NCBI RefSeq assembly: GCF_017357405.1
Contig: NZ_CP071597.1
Coordinates: 2,666,001-2,730,000, forward strand
Length of the DNA: 64,000 nt
Direction: 5' to 3'
Source of the DNA: Halomontanus rarus
Lineage (GTDB): Archaea; Halobacteriota; Halobacteria; Halobacteriales; Natrialbaceae
Numbering within the stretch: the stretch's first letter is position 1; every line of letters begins with the position of its first letter. The position numbers were made by a program, and so were the translations under genes. Shown here in pieces: positions 52,277 through 60,122 of this stretch. The notes under the pieces were generated by a model. The model was not told where the DNA came from. It did no database searches and saw only the letters and a list, made by a program, of their open reading frames with translations.

Positions 52277-52768
52277 TCAGGGATCCCCGCTCGCACCCTC
52301 GAGCAACCGATCGACGAGCGCGTCGACGTCGATCTCTGCCGCGCACTCGGCACGAGCGACGACCGGCGGCGCGATTCCCTCGCGACCGCCGAGTTGGATC
52401 TTCGGATACGGGGCGTCGTGAAAGCCCTCGACGAGGACGTACTCGTAGCCGTTCGATACCAGATCGTCGACGGTTCCCTCGAGGATCGTCGTCTCCGCCC
52501 CCGTCTCTGTCTCTCTCTCACCGTTCGCGTTCCGTTTCCCCTGTTCCGTGATCCGAAACGTCCGCGACGGCGTGATCCCGACGACGGTCTCCGCGCCCGC
52601 CTCCCGGTGGCGGTACGTGTCCTTCCCCGGCGTGTCGATCTCGATGTCGTGATGGATCGATTTTACCGTGGCGACCCGTCCGCGGGTCCGGAGCCGGGCC
52701 ACCAGCGCTTCGATCAGCGTGGTCTTTCCCGTGTCGCTCGCGCCGACTACGCAGACGACGGTCGTCAT
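52277..52768 (-). CDS. mobB: Molybdopterin-guanine dinucleotide biosynthesis protein B
   Basis: This 163-residue GTP-binding protein has Walker A GASDTGKTT at the start, VATVKSIHHDIEIDTPGKDTYRHREAGAETVVG (the MobB signature with DTxGKD) and YVLVEGFHDAPYPKIQL (Walker B/effector region). MobB supports attachment of GMP to molybdopterin and delivery of bis-MGD to enzymes such as nitrate or DMSO reductase. A Gly/Asn/Glu insertion sits at about residues 78-92. This fits with the MoaB-type gene at 34873 and with denitrification capacity. Confidence 0.95.
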   Translation of the reverse strand: MTTVVCVVGASDTGKTTLIEALVARLRTRGRVATVKSIHHDIEIDTPGKDTYRHREAGAETVVGITPSRTFRITEQGKRNANGERETETGAETTILEGTVDDLVSNGYEYVLVEGFHDAPYPKIQLGGREGIAPPVVARAECAAEIDVDALVDRLLEGASGDP

Positions 52769-52927
52769 CGATTCGTCACGGACGGCCGTTCGACGGGCCG
52801 GGACTTGGCAGTGTCGGAGACGTGGCCCGCGTCGGAGACCGAACGAGCTCGCACTCGAGACGCATCGAGCGGTTCGATCGGTTCGGACGGGACTAAGGCG
52901 ATTCGGAGAATTCCCAAACTGACGGCT

Positions 52928-54418
52928 TCAGAGGCTCTCGAAGAGTTCGACGACGTCCGTCACGCTCACCCGGCCGTTCCCGTCGAAGTCGTAATACTTC
53001 GGATACTCCGTGACGGCGGGGTCGTCGACGTGCTCGAAGAAGACGTTTACGTCGGTGGTCGTCGTCGAGCCGCTCCCCGTCATGTCGTTGGAGAGCCCGT
53101 CACCGGTCGTGTCCTGGGGCGTGGTGCCGTCGACCGCCGGTGGCTCGTCCCCGCCGGTTCCGGCTGGAGCCACCGTGATCGACCCCTCGTCGGACTCGTT
53201 TCCGGCCCCGTCGACAGCCGTCACGGCGACCTCGTAGCTGGTATCGGGTGAGAGATCCGAAATCGTCACTTGCGTCGTCCCGCCGGCGACCCGGTCGATC
53301 CGGTCGCCCTCGAGGAAGACGGCGTACCGGTCGACACCCGTCTCGTCGTCACTCGAGGCGTCCCAGGCGATCGAGACCGACGTCTCGGACCGGTCGGTCA
53401 CGTCGAGGTCCGAGGGGGCACTCGGCGGGGTCGTATCGGTGGGGGCCTCCGTGAACTCGCCGTCGACGCCGGTCGTCGCCGTCTCTCCGTCGAGCCGGAC
53501 GTCGAAGTCGCGAACCGTCGTTCGCCCCTCGCTGTGGTCCCAGGTCTCGTTTCCGATCTCGATACCGGTCATCCAGAGTTCCGGCGGGAAGCCGTACGGA
53601 TCGTCGTCGTACCCGTCGAGATAGTCGAGAATCGAGCTCAGATCGACGTTGCTCGGCACCTCGTTGGCGGCGAGCTTGAAGATGTGGAAGCTCCACTCCA
53701 GGCGGTCGGTGACGTGTTCCCAGTGATCGATGACGTTTCCGTACGCGTCCGTGATCGCTCCGTCTTCGATCGACTCGCCCTTGGAGTGGCTGTCGCTTTT
53801 CTCGAGGATCAACATGATCTCGTGTGTCGGATCACCGCCGCCGATCGGCGGCTGAGAGTCGGTGTACCACCACTCGAGGGCCAGGTTCCACTCCTCGCCC
53901 GAGGCTCCGTTGTCGATATCCAGCTCGACGGCCAGCTCGTCGACGGCACCGAGCTGCGTCGGGAACAGGTACGTCCGCGACGAGTCGGACCACGGTTTGG
54001 CGCCGATCAGCACCTCGGGATAGTCGGGGCAGTCCTCGGGACAGGCGTCGGTCTCCCCGCGCTCCCACTCCCAGCCGTAACTCCCGTCGTCGTTGCGGAA
54101 CACGCACATGTGCGGTTCCTGGGGGACCTGTGACGTGCTCCAGTCGTTGTTGATCAGGACGCCGTCGCCGTCCCCGACGGCGAGTCGGTCGTTCGATCCG
54201 CACCGCTCTTCGACGACCGTCTGTCCGGCAACCTCGCCGACACTGACACCGAGCGCGAGTGCGCTCGCGCTCGCACCGGCAGTGGCTTCGAGGACCCGCC
54301 GACGGGAGATGTGTCGACGACGGCGCTGACCGCTCGGATTCGTCTCGCTCCCGTTTCGGCTCTCGTTCTCGTTCGTCGGTCCTGTACGTCGATCGGGCTG
54401 CGTCGTACGTTCGGTCAT
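52928..54418 (-). CDS. Secreted GH12-family endoglucanase with FN3 and dockerin-like domain (first)
   Basis: This 496-residue protein starts at ATG 54418. A Tat motif (SRRRVLEATAG) with hydrophobic stretch and GEVAG predicts export. The GH12 domain (about 75-305) has LINNDWSTSQVP, EWNLALEWWYTD, THEIMLILEKSD (nucleophile Glu) and LWMTGIEIGNETWDHSEG (acid/base Glu). A fibronectin type III domain (about 325-415) follows (PSAPSDLDVTDRSETSVSIAWDASSDDETG) and a C-terminal dockerin-like domain (DTTGDGLSNDMTG...DFDGNGRVSVTDVVELFESL) with two calcium-binding Asp-rich loops. It should cleave internal beta-1,4-glucan bonds outside the cell. A paralogue lies upstream. Confidence 0.9.
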   Translation of the reverse strand: MTERTTQPDRRTGPTNENESRNGSETNPSGQRRRRHISRRRVLEATAGASASALALGVSVGEVAGQTVVEERCGSNDRLAVGDGDGVLINNDWSTSQVPQEPHMCVFRNDDGSYGWEWERGETDACPEDCPDYPEVLIGAKPWSDSSRTYLFPTQLGAVDELAVELDIDNGASGEEWNLALEWWYTDSQPPIGGGDPTHEIMLILEKSDSHSKGESIEDGAITDAYGNVIDHWEHVTDRLEWSFHIFKLAANEVPSNVDLSSILDYLDGYDDDPYGFPPELWMTGIEIGNETWDHSEGRTTVRDFDVRLDGETATTGVDGEFTEAPTDTTPPSAPSDLDVTDRSETSVSIAWDASSDDETGVDRYAVFLEGDRIDRVAGGTTQVTISDLSPDTSYEVAVTAVDGAGNESDEGSITVAPAGTGGDEPPAVDGTTPQDTTGDGLSNDMTGSGSTTTTDVNVFFEHVDDPAVTEYPKYYDFDGNGRVSVTDVVELFESL

Positions 54419-54651
54419 AGATAGCTTCGTCCGCTTCCGTTCGCTTCGAGTGAGTCGGAATTGCAGCGCTGTTCGTGACCCGACATCCGCCGCTCGAGTG
54501 TGACCGTCCATCGGGTGGACGACGGTGGGTCGACCGGCTAGATGCGGCGCGGGTACGCTCGGGGAATCCCGTTCGACGTTTCCGGTGGTGGAGACGGTCG
54601 AACGGCGTCGGTTCGCGATTGTAACCTCGACGTCTCTCTCTCTCTCGAGTC

Positions 54652-56028
54652 CTATATCGACTCGAACAGTTCGACGACATCGGTGACGCTCACCTGGCCG
54701 TTGCCGTCGAAGTCGTAGTACTGCGGGTAGTCGGCGACGTCCGGGTTGTCGACGTTCTCGAAGAAGACGTTCACGTCGGTGGTCGTCGTCGAGCCGCTAC
54801 CGGTGAAATCGTTGTGCAACCCGTCACCGGTCGTGTCCGCGGGCTGGGTGCCGTCGATACTCGGTGGCCCCTCGGAACCGCCGTCCGTGTCGGTACTCAC
54901 CGTCGTCGTCACTACGTCGGATTCCTCGCCGTTGGCGACCGCCGAGAGCCCGATCTCGTAGCTCGAGTCGGAACTGAGTCCCGTGATCGTCGCCGTCGTT
55001 TCCGAGGTCTCCTCCTCGAGGTCTCCGTCGAGATAGATTCGGTAGCTCTCGGCGTCGGCGACCGACTCCCAGCCGATCTCGATCGACGTCTCCGTGGTCT
55101 CGTTGACCCACTGATCGGACGGTGACGCCGGGGGCTCGGTACCGGTTCCGCCGTCGCTCCCGCTCGTGTACGTCGATCCGTTGATCGTCACGTCGAACTG
55201 ATTGTAGGTGACCTCGCCCTGGGTGCCCGCCCAATACTCGTCCCCGAGTTCGATGCCGGACAGCAACAGATCCTCGCTGACGCCCCGACGCTCGGTCATG
55301 AAGTCGATGACGGACGTGAGGTCGACGCGGCCGGTGGTCGCCGGTTCTGCGAGTCGGAAGACGTGGAAGTTGGCATCGGTGCCGCCGCCGGGTGTCGCCC
55401 AGTAGTCGATCACGTTTCCGAACTGATCGGTGAACGCGTTCGCCTCGATCACGCCGCCGTGGCTGTGGTTCTCCGAGTCGAGTACCAGCATGATCTCGTG
55501 TGTGTCCGGCGCGTCCTCCGGGTCCGGTTGCCCGTCCATCAGCCACCACTCCTCGGCCAGGTTCCACTCGCCGCCCGAGATGTTCACGTCGACGTCGAAC
55601 TCCATCACCAGTTCGTCGACGTCGCCACGCGGGATGGGGAACTCCGGAACGCCGGAGTCTTCGCCCCACGGTCTGGTCCCGACGAACACCTGCGGATAGT
55701 TGATGCCGCCGCTCGTCGCGGTGAAATCGTACCCGTAGCTCCCGTCGTCGTTGCGCCAGATACACTGCTCGGCGTCTTCCATTCCCCACTTGTTGTTGAA
55801 GAGGGTGAAATCGCCGCCGCCGACCTCGATCTGGTCCCAGAGTTCGCAGGCCTCGGCGTCCTGAGCGGCGGCGATCCCACTCCCACCGAGTGCGAGTGCG
55901 CTCGCACCGACAGCGGCACCGGTCTGGAGAAATCCGCGACGCGATAGCGGTACCGCGCAGTCGTTCACGCGTTTCTCGGTCGTCGTCGACTCCGTGCTCC
56001 GCTCCGATTCTCGATTGTTCCCGTTCAT
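54652..56028 (-). CDS. Secreted GH12-family endoglucanase with FN3 and dockerin-like domain (second)
   Basis: A 458-residue paralogue with the same architecture: Tat motif LSRRGFLQTGAAVGAS, GH12 domain (about 58-285) with LFNNKWGMEDAEQC, EWNLAEEWWLMD, THEIMLVLDSE and LLLSGIELGDEYWAGTQGE, one FN3 domain (about 305-380) and the DTTGDGLHNDFTG...YDFDGNGQVSVTDVVELFESI dockerin-like end. The C-terminal modules of the two proteins are nearly identical while the catalytic domains diverge, suggesting duplication and functional divergence. It ends 234 bp upstream of the first gene's start in the same direction; each gene could have its own promoter. AT-rich promoter DNA with TATTTATAATCG (reverse) lies at about 56090. 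Confidence 0.92.
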   Translation of the reverse strand: MNGNNRESERSTESTTTEKRVNDCAVPLSRRGFLQTGAAVGASALALGGSGIAAAQDAEACELWDQIEVGGGDFTLFNNKWGMEDAEQCIWRNDDGSYGYDFTATSGGINYPQVFVGTRPWGEDSGVPEFPIPRGDVDELVMEFDVDVNISGGEWNLAEEWWLMDGQPDPEDAPDTHEIMLVLDSENHSHGGVIEANAFTDQFGNVIDYWATPGGGTDANFHVFRLAEPATTGRVDLTSVIDFMTERRGVSEDLLLSGIELGDEYWAGTQGEVTYNQFDVTINGSTYTSGSDGGTGTEPPASPSDQWVNETTETSIEIGWESVADAESYRIYLDGDLEEETSETTATITGLSSDSSYEIGLSAVANGEESDVVTTTVSTDTDGGSEGPPSIDGTQPADTTGDGLHNDFTGSGSTTTTDVNVFFENVDNPDVADYPQYYDFDGNGQVSVTDVVELFESI

Positions 56029-56278
56029 TATTGGTTATCCGAAATTCACTTTTTCAGTGACGGACTAATATAATCATTGTTCGACCGATTATAAATACCA
56101 TTTGGAGGTGTATTGATTTTTCCACCACTGAAAACATACTTTAGAGAGGACGGGCCGATCACCGATGACAGGCGGTTCGCCACAACAACGCTCTCGAGTT
56201 TGCGACCGTCGATCGGCTCTCGGAACGACTGCCCGTTCGACCCAATGCTTTACAGCCGTCTCGTCTTACGTTCGAAAA

Positions 56279-56416
56279 ATGACGGGCTCGACAGGAAACC
56301 AGTCCGACGACCACGAGGACGAGGACGAGAACGAGAACGAGAACGACGCGGAATCCGGACGGTTGGACAAAGTACTCGACATCGGCCTCGAGCTCCTCGA
56401 TTTGTTGCTCCCCTGA
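56279..56416 (+). CDS. 45-residue acidic small protein
   Basis: From ATG 56279, 45 residues: a Gly/Ser start, a run of acidic and Asn residues (HEDEDENENENDAE, coded by a GAGAAC repeat), then an amphipathic helix SGRLDKVLDIGLELLDLLLP. A TTTAC-containing AT box lies upstream. No family recognised. It could be a membrane-associated peptide or a chance frame. Confidence 0.4.
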   Translation: MTGSTGNQSDDHEDEDENENENDAESGRLDKVLDIGLELLDLLLP

Positions 56417-56483
56417 TTGTAGCACCTTCTCTGTGGAGTGAGACCAGTTCCTGCTGCTCACAAGTTTGTTCACAGCAGTAAGA

Positions 56484-56556
56484 TGGGACCACCCGGATTT
56501 GAACCGGGGTCACGGGCACCCAAGGCCCGAAGTATACCAGGCTAACCCATGGTCCC
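56484..56556 (-). tRNA. tRNA-Pro (anticodon TGG)
   Basis: The minus strand folds with acceptor GGGACCA / TGGTCCC, anticodon stem CGGGC/GCCCG around CTTGGGT (anticodon TGG) and T arm CCCGG-TTCAAAT-CCGGG. Unlike the other three tRNA genes, no nearby copy of its 3' end was seen. A CTGCTG...CAGCAG stem lies just downstream. Confidence 0.95.
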
Positions 56557-56639
56557 GTAACCCCACTTCGGCGCTCCTCGGGTAAAGGGTTTCGTTCTGA
56601 GGCGGAATCCATATCACACGCTCAACCGTACTGAGGTCT

Positions 56640-56897
56640 ATGGTCACAGGCCTCGAGATCGTCCTCCTCCTCGTCGTCCTCGCGCTCTTCGTGGGTGCAG
56701 CGCGGATTATCTGGGCGGTCAGACCGTTCATCGTCAACGCCGTCTTCGGACTCGTCGTCCTCTGGGTGGCCCAGTCGTTTTTCGGCCTCTCGATTACCGT
56801 CACGCCGATCGCCCTCCTGATCGTCGCCATCGGTGGCTTTCCGGGGGCGGTACTGGTCATTCTGCTGGCCGTGTTCGAACTCGGATTCGTCGCCTAG
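56640..56897 (+). CDS. BofA-family-like membrane protein
   Basis: This 85-residue protein has two or three hydrophobic helices: LEIVLLLVVLALFVGAARIIWAVRPFIVNAVFGLVVLWV and TPIALLIVAIGGFPGAVLVILLA. The pattern R-P-x-(I/V)-(V)-N-A-V-x-G and (T)P-x-A-L-L-x-x-x-x-G-G-x-P-G-A fits pro-sigma-K-processing inhibitor BofA-like proteins, which are common in archaea with no known partner there. It directly follows tRNA-Pro. Confidence 0.8.
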   Translation: MVTGLEIVLLLVVLALFVGAARIIWAVRPFIVNAVFGLVVLWVAQSFFGLSITVTPIALLIVAIGGFPGAVLVILLAVFELGFVA

Positions 56898-56958
56898 GAA
56901 AACGGGTGCCGGCGCGAGTCCCACACTCGATCTCCGCGATTCGAGTCGCCGGTCTCGT

Positions 56959-57714
56959 TCACCGTTCGAGCAACCGTGCGATGTCCTCGTCGGTTGCCTC
57001 TGCGGTCGGGGTCGTCGGTGTTTCGAATTCTGTCTTCGAAACTGCACTCACGTCCTCACCCCATTCTTCGAGAACGGCCGCGACCTCGTCGTCGGTCGCT
57101 TCCGGGAGCGAGTTGCCGACGGAATCGTCACAGACGACCTCGTCGAAGATCGAACCGAACGTCGCGACGATTCGGTCGTCGTACGTCGTCGGGTCGAAGT
57201 GAAAGTGAGCGGTGGCACCGACGCTCGAGAGGCGGTTCGCGAGGATGTGCGCGAACTGGAAGACGTCCTTCGGGGACGTGTAGCTGATGGCGGTGTCGAG
57301 TGACCGAAAACAGACGGTGATTCGGTCTATCTCGTCGTTCGACGCCCAGTGTTCACAGAAGCAACTGATCGAGAGGCCGATCGCCGAGAGGTCGCGGGGG
57401 TCGTCGACCGTGTCGACGGTGACGGGTCCAGGGCCGCCGAAATCCGGGCCGGTGCCGGCAGTCGGTCCGGTCTCCGCTTCGGTCTCGGCACCGGCCGACC
57501 TGAGAATGTCGCCGATCGAGATCAGCCCCAGCTCTGCCGGCGTTTCGTCGCCTCGAGTTCGATCCGCCGGGTCGTTCGAGAACGTCACTCTGAGTTCGGC
57601 CGCCTCCGCGCCGCTGTCTCGGAGGTGCTGGCACGCGCCCGGTTCGTCGCACCCGGTGTGGACGAGCAAGACGTTCGCCGGTGGGTCGATCGCGTCGGGG
57701 GTTGTCGGTTCCAT
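56959..57714 (-). CDS. Haloarchaeal RecA-superfamily-like degenerate protein (DUF7504 type)
   Basis: This 251-residue protein starts at ATG 57714. NVLLVHTGCDEPG..., LRVTFSNDPADRTRG, ELGLISIGDILRSAG, then DPRDLSAIGLSISCFCEHW and TVCFRSLDTAISYTSPKDVFQFAHILANRLSSVGATAHFHFDPTTYDDR follow a KaiC/RecA-like beta-alpha pattern that lacks a Walker A motif. Proteins of this type in Halobacteria often stand near signalling genes such as transducers or kinases; here a transducer lies 2.4 kb away. The family name is from memory and not certain. Confidence 0.6.
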   Translation of the reverse strand: MEPTTPDAIDPPANVLLVHTGCDEPGACQHLRDSGAEAAELRVTFSNDPADRTRGDETPAELGLISIGDILRSAGAETEAETGPTAGTGPDFGGPGPVTVDTVDDPRDLSAIGLSISCFCEHWASNDEIDRITVCFRSLDTAISYTSPKDVFQFAHILANRLSSVGATAHFHFDPTTYDDRIVATFGSIFDEVVCDDSVGNSLPEATDDEVAAVLEEWGEDVSAVSKTEFETPTTPTAEATDEDIARLLER

Positions 57715-57881
57715 GTGGGCAACACTCGGGCCGAAACCCGATACTGTCTGCGAACAGGCGCGAATCATGCTTTATTGTTCCGGCCGCTACCAGGCTCGTG
57801 ATAACGGTATTGGCCAGTCGCGGGCCACGTTCACACGCTATCTCGAGATACTTCGAGACGCCTCGGACGACCGGTCCGACG

Positions 57882-60032
57882 TCACAACTGCTCGTCTCGC
57901 ATCTCGATATCGGCGACGAGTCCGTAGGGGTGGGCGTCCTTCCGGATGCCGTCGAGCAGCGCGAACGACTCGCCGGGCTCTAAGAAGTGTTCGGTCACGA
58001 CCCGGCCCAGCGGCGTCGGTTCGAAGCCGTCGATGAAGTCGTACTCGAGGAGTTTGCCGATGGCGTGTTTCGTCGGGACATCGCCGAGCATGCGGTCGTT
58101 GAGCCGTTTGGCAGCCTTTCCGCCGACCGTGACGTTGGCGAGTGTCTCCTCGACGGCGGCCCCCTCGTCGTAGTGGGTCATCACCGACTCCATGTCGCCT
58201 TTGAGGAGTTTGAACGCGACTTCGTCCTCGGTCATCTCCATCGAGTTGTGATACGAGCAGTCGGGTTCGACGAGGACGTACACTTTCCCCTCGTCGTGGT
58301 AGTCCGGTCGTCCCGCGCGGCCGAGCATCTGGTGGAACTCCTGGACGGAGAGCCACTCGATACCCATCGCCAGCGAGTCGAAGATCACCTGCGAGGCGGG
58401 GAAGTCGACCCCCGCGGCCAGCGCCGCCGTCGTCACGACCGCCGACAGTTCCTGATCGGCGAACTTCCGCTCGACGGTCTTCCGGCGTCTGTAATCTAAC
58501 CCGGCGTGGTACGGCGCCGCGGAGTACTCGAGTTTCCGCGAGATTTCGTGACACCGGCGGCGGGAGTTGGTGAAGATGATCGTCTGCCCGCGATACCCCT
58601 TGGAGGACTCGGTGTCGAACTCGCGTTTGACGAGTTTGTTCTCGACGCGGACCTTCTCCTGTCCGTCGGCGAAGGTGACGTGGCGTTCGATGGGGATCGG
58701 TCGCTCCTCGAACTCGATCAGCGTGGCCTCGAGCGCTTCCGTCAGCTGCTGTGGGTTGCCGACGGTCGCCGAGAGGTAGATCCACTGTGCGCCCTGGTAC
58801 TCCTCGCGTCGCTTGGCCCGCTGTTCGCACGTGTATTTGAGCCGCGAAATGAGGCCGTCGAGGCGGTGGCCCCGCTCGTCTTCCTTGAGGGTGTGAACCT
58901 CGTCGATGACGACGGTTCCGATGTCGCCCATCTCCTTGCCGGTCCGCAGCGCGTGGTCGATCCCCTCGTAGGTGCCGACGATCACGTCGGCGCCGGGGTC
59001 GAAGCGGTTGCCGTCGTCGTTGATTCGACTCGCTCCCACGCGGAGGGTGACGTCCACGAGGTGGCCGTACTCGTCCTGGAAGTCCTCGTACTTCTGGTTG
59101 GCCAGCGCGACCAGCGGCACCAGAAAGAGCAGTTTTCCCTTGCCGTTGAGGACGTTGTTGATACCGGCGAGTTCGCCGACGAGGGTCTTCCCCGTCGCCG
59201 TCGCCGACACCACTAGCTGATCGTCCCCGTCGAAGAGGCCGTGCTCTACGGAGAGACTCTGGACCGGAAGCAAGGTATCGAACCGGTCCTCGAGCAGCTC
59301 CTGCAATCCGGGGTGGAGATTCAGCGAATCGGTGCGGACGGGGTCGACCTCGTCGGTCGTCGCGCTGATCGTATCGAACTTCGTGAGGTCGGGGTCCAGC
59401 CGCCCCTTGAGCAGGTTGACGATCCGCTCTAAATCCTGCACTTCGAGCATGAGTTCCTCGAGGCGGTCCATCGCCGCGCCCTTCACGCCGCCGACGTAGG
59501 AGAGTTCGCGCTCGAGTTCGCGGCTCGCACAGTCCGTGCAGATCCAGTCCTGTCCGTCCTTGACGGCAGTGTCCGTCGTGATCGGGGAGTATCGCCCCGA
59601 GGAGGCGCAGTACCGACAGGTGCGGACGACCTTCGCCTCGAGCTGGTAGCCCGTGAGCATCTCGCGGAGTTCGTCGCGACCCGTCCGGGAGGTCTGCTCG
59701 GAGATGCGGATACGCTCGGCTCGACGGGCGAGTTCGACGAACTCGTCGGGCTGGCGCGGTTCCTCGCTCGAGCCGTTCTTGAGTCGGAACTTGGCGGGTC
59801 GCGGGCCCGCGCTCGTCTCGGAGAGTCCGAGTTTCGCCCGGAACAGCCGCTTTCCGTCCCGAGTGACGACGACGAGAAAGTCGTCGCCGACGCCGTGACA
59901 GAAGATCGTTTCGACGTCCTGGACCTGCTTCGACACGAGAGCGACTAGGGCCGGACGGTATTTCAGCGATTCGGACTCGAGTGGCCCTTTCCTCGGTCCG
60001 TCTGGAGTGTTCGCCGCGTCGGTCCGAAGCAA
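57882..60032 (-). CDS. DEAD/DEAH-box superfamily 2 helicase with zinc finger
   Basis: This 716-residue protein has an N-terminal region of about 130 residues, then a zinc finger (C-x2-C ... C-x2-C: CRYCASSG and CTDCASRE, about residues 135-165) and a helicase core: SATATGKT (Walker A), GTYEGIDHALRTGKEMGDIGTVVIDEVHTL (DEVH box), SATVGN (motif III), GYRGQTIIFTNSRRRCHEISRKL (motif IV) and QMLGRAGRP (motif VI). The C-terminal winged-helix/ratchet-like region is similar to archaeal Hel308-type helicases. It likely unwinds RNA or DNA with ATP. Haloarchaeal homologues carry a DUF5814-type N-terminal domain. Confidence 0.88.
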   Translation of the reverse strand: MLRTDAANTPDGPRKGPLESESLKYRPALVALVSKQVQDVETIFCHGVGDDFLVVVTRDGKRLFRAKLGLSETSAGPRPAKFRLKNGSSEEPRQPDEFVELARRAERIRISEQTSRTGRDELREMLTGYQLEAKVVRTCRYCASSGRYSPITTDTAVKDGQDWICTDCASRELERELSYVGGVKGAAMDRLEELMLEVQDLERIVNLLKGRLDPDLTKFDTISATTDEVDPVRTDSLNLHPGLQELLEDRFDTLLPVQSLSVEHGLFDGDDQLVVSATATGKTLVGELAGINNVLNGKGKLLFLVPLVALANQKYEDFQDEYGHLVDVTLRVGASRINDDGNRFDPGADVIVGTYEGIDHALRTGKEMGDIGTVVIDEVHTLKEDERGHRLDGLISRLKYTCEQRAKRREEYQGAQWIYLSATVGNPQQLTEALEATLIEFEERPIPIERHVTFADGQEKVRVENKLVKREFDTESSKGYRGQTIIFTNSRRRCHEISRKLEYSAAPYHAGLDYRRRKTVERKFADQELSAVVTTAALAAGVDFPASQVIFDSLAMGIEWLSVQEFHQMLGRAGRPDYHDEGKVYVLVEPDCSYHNSMEMTEDEVAFKLLKGDMESVMTHYDEGAAVEETLANVTVGGKAAKRLNDRMLGDVPTKHAIGKLLEYDFIDGFEPTPLGRVVTEHFLEPGESFALLDGIRKDAHPYGLVADIEMRDEQL

Positions 60033-60122
60033 TAGTCGTCCGGCCCACTACGGTTGCGAACAATAGTCGCACATAACATTCTGAGGAACTTACATGTATC
60101 TCGACTCGAATTCGCCACTCGA

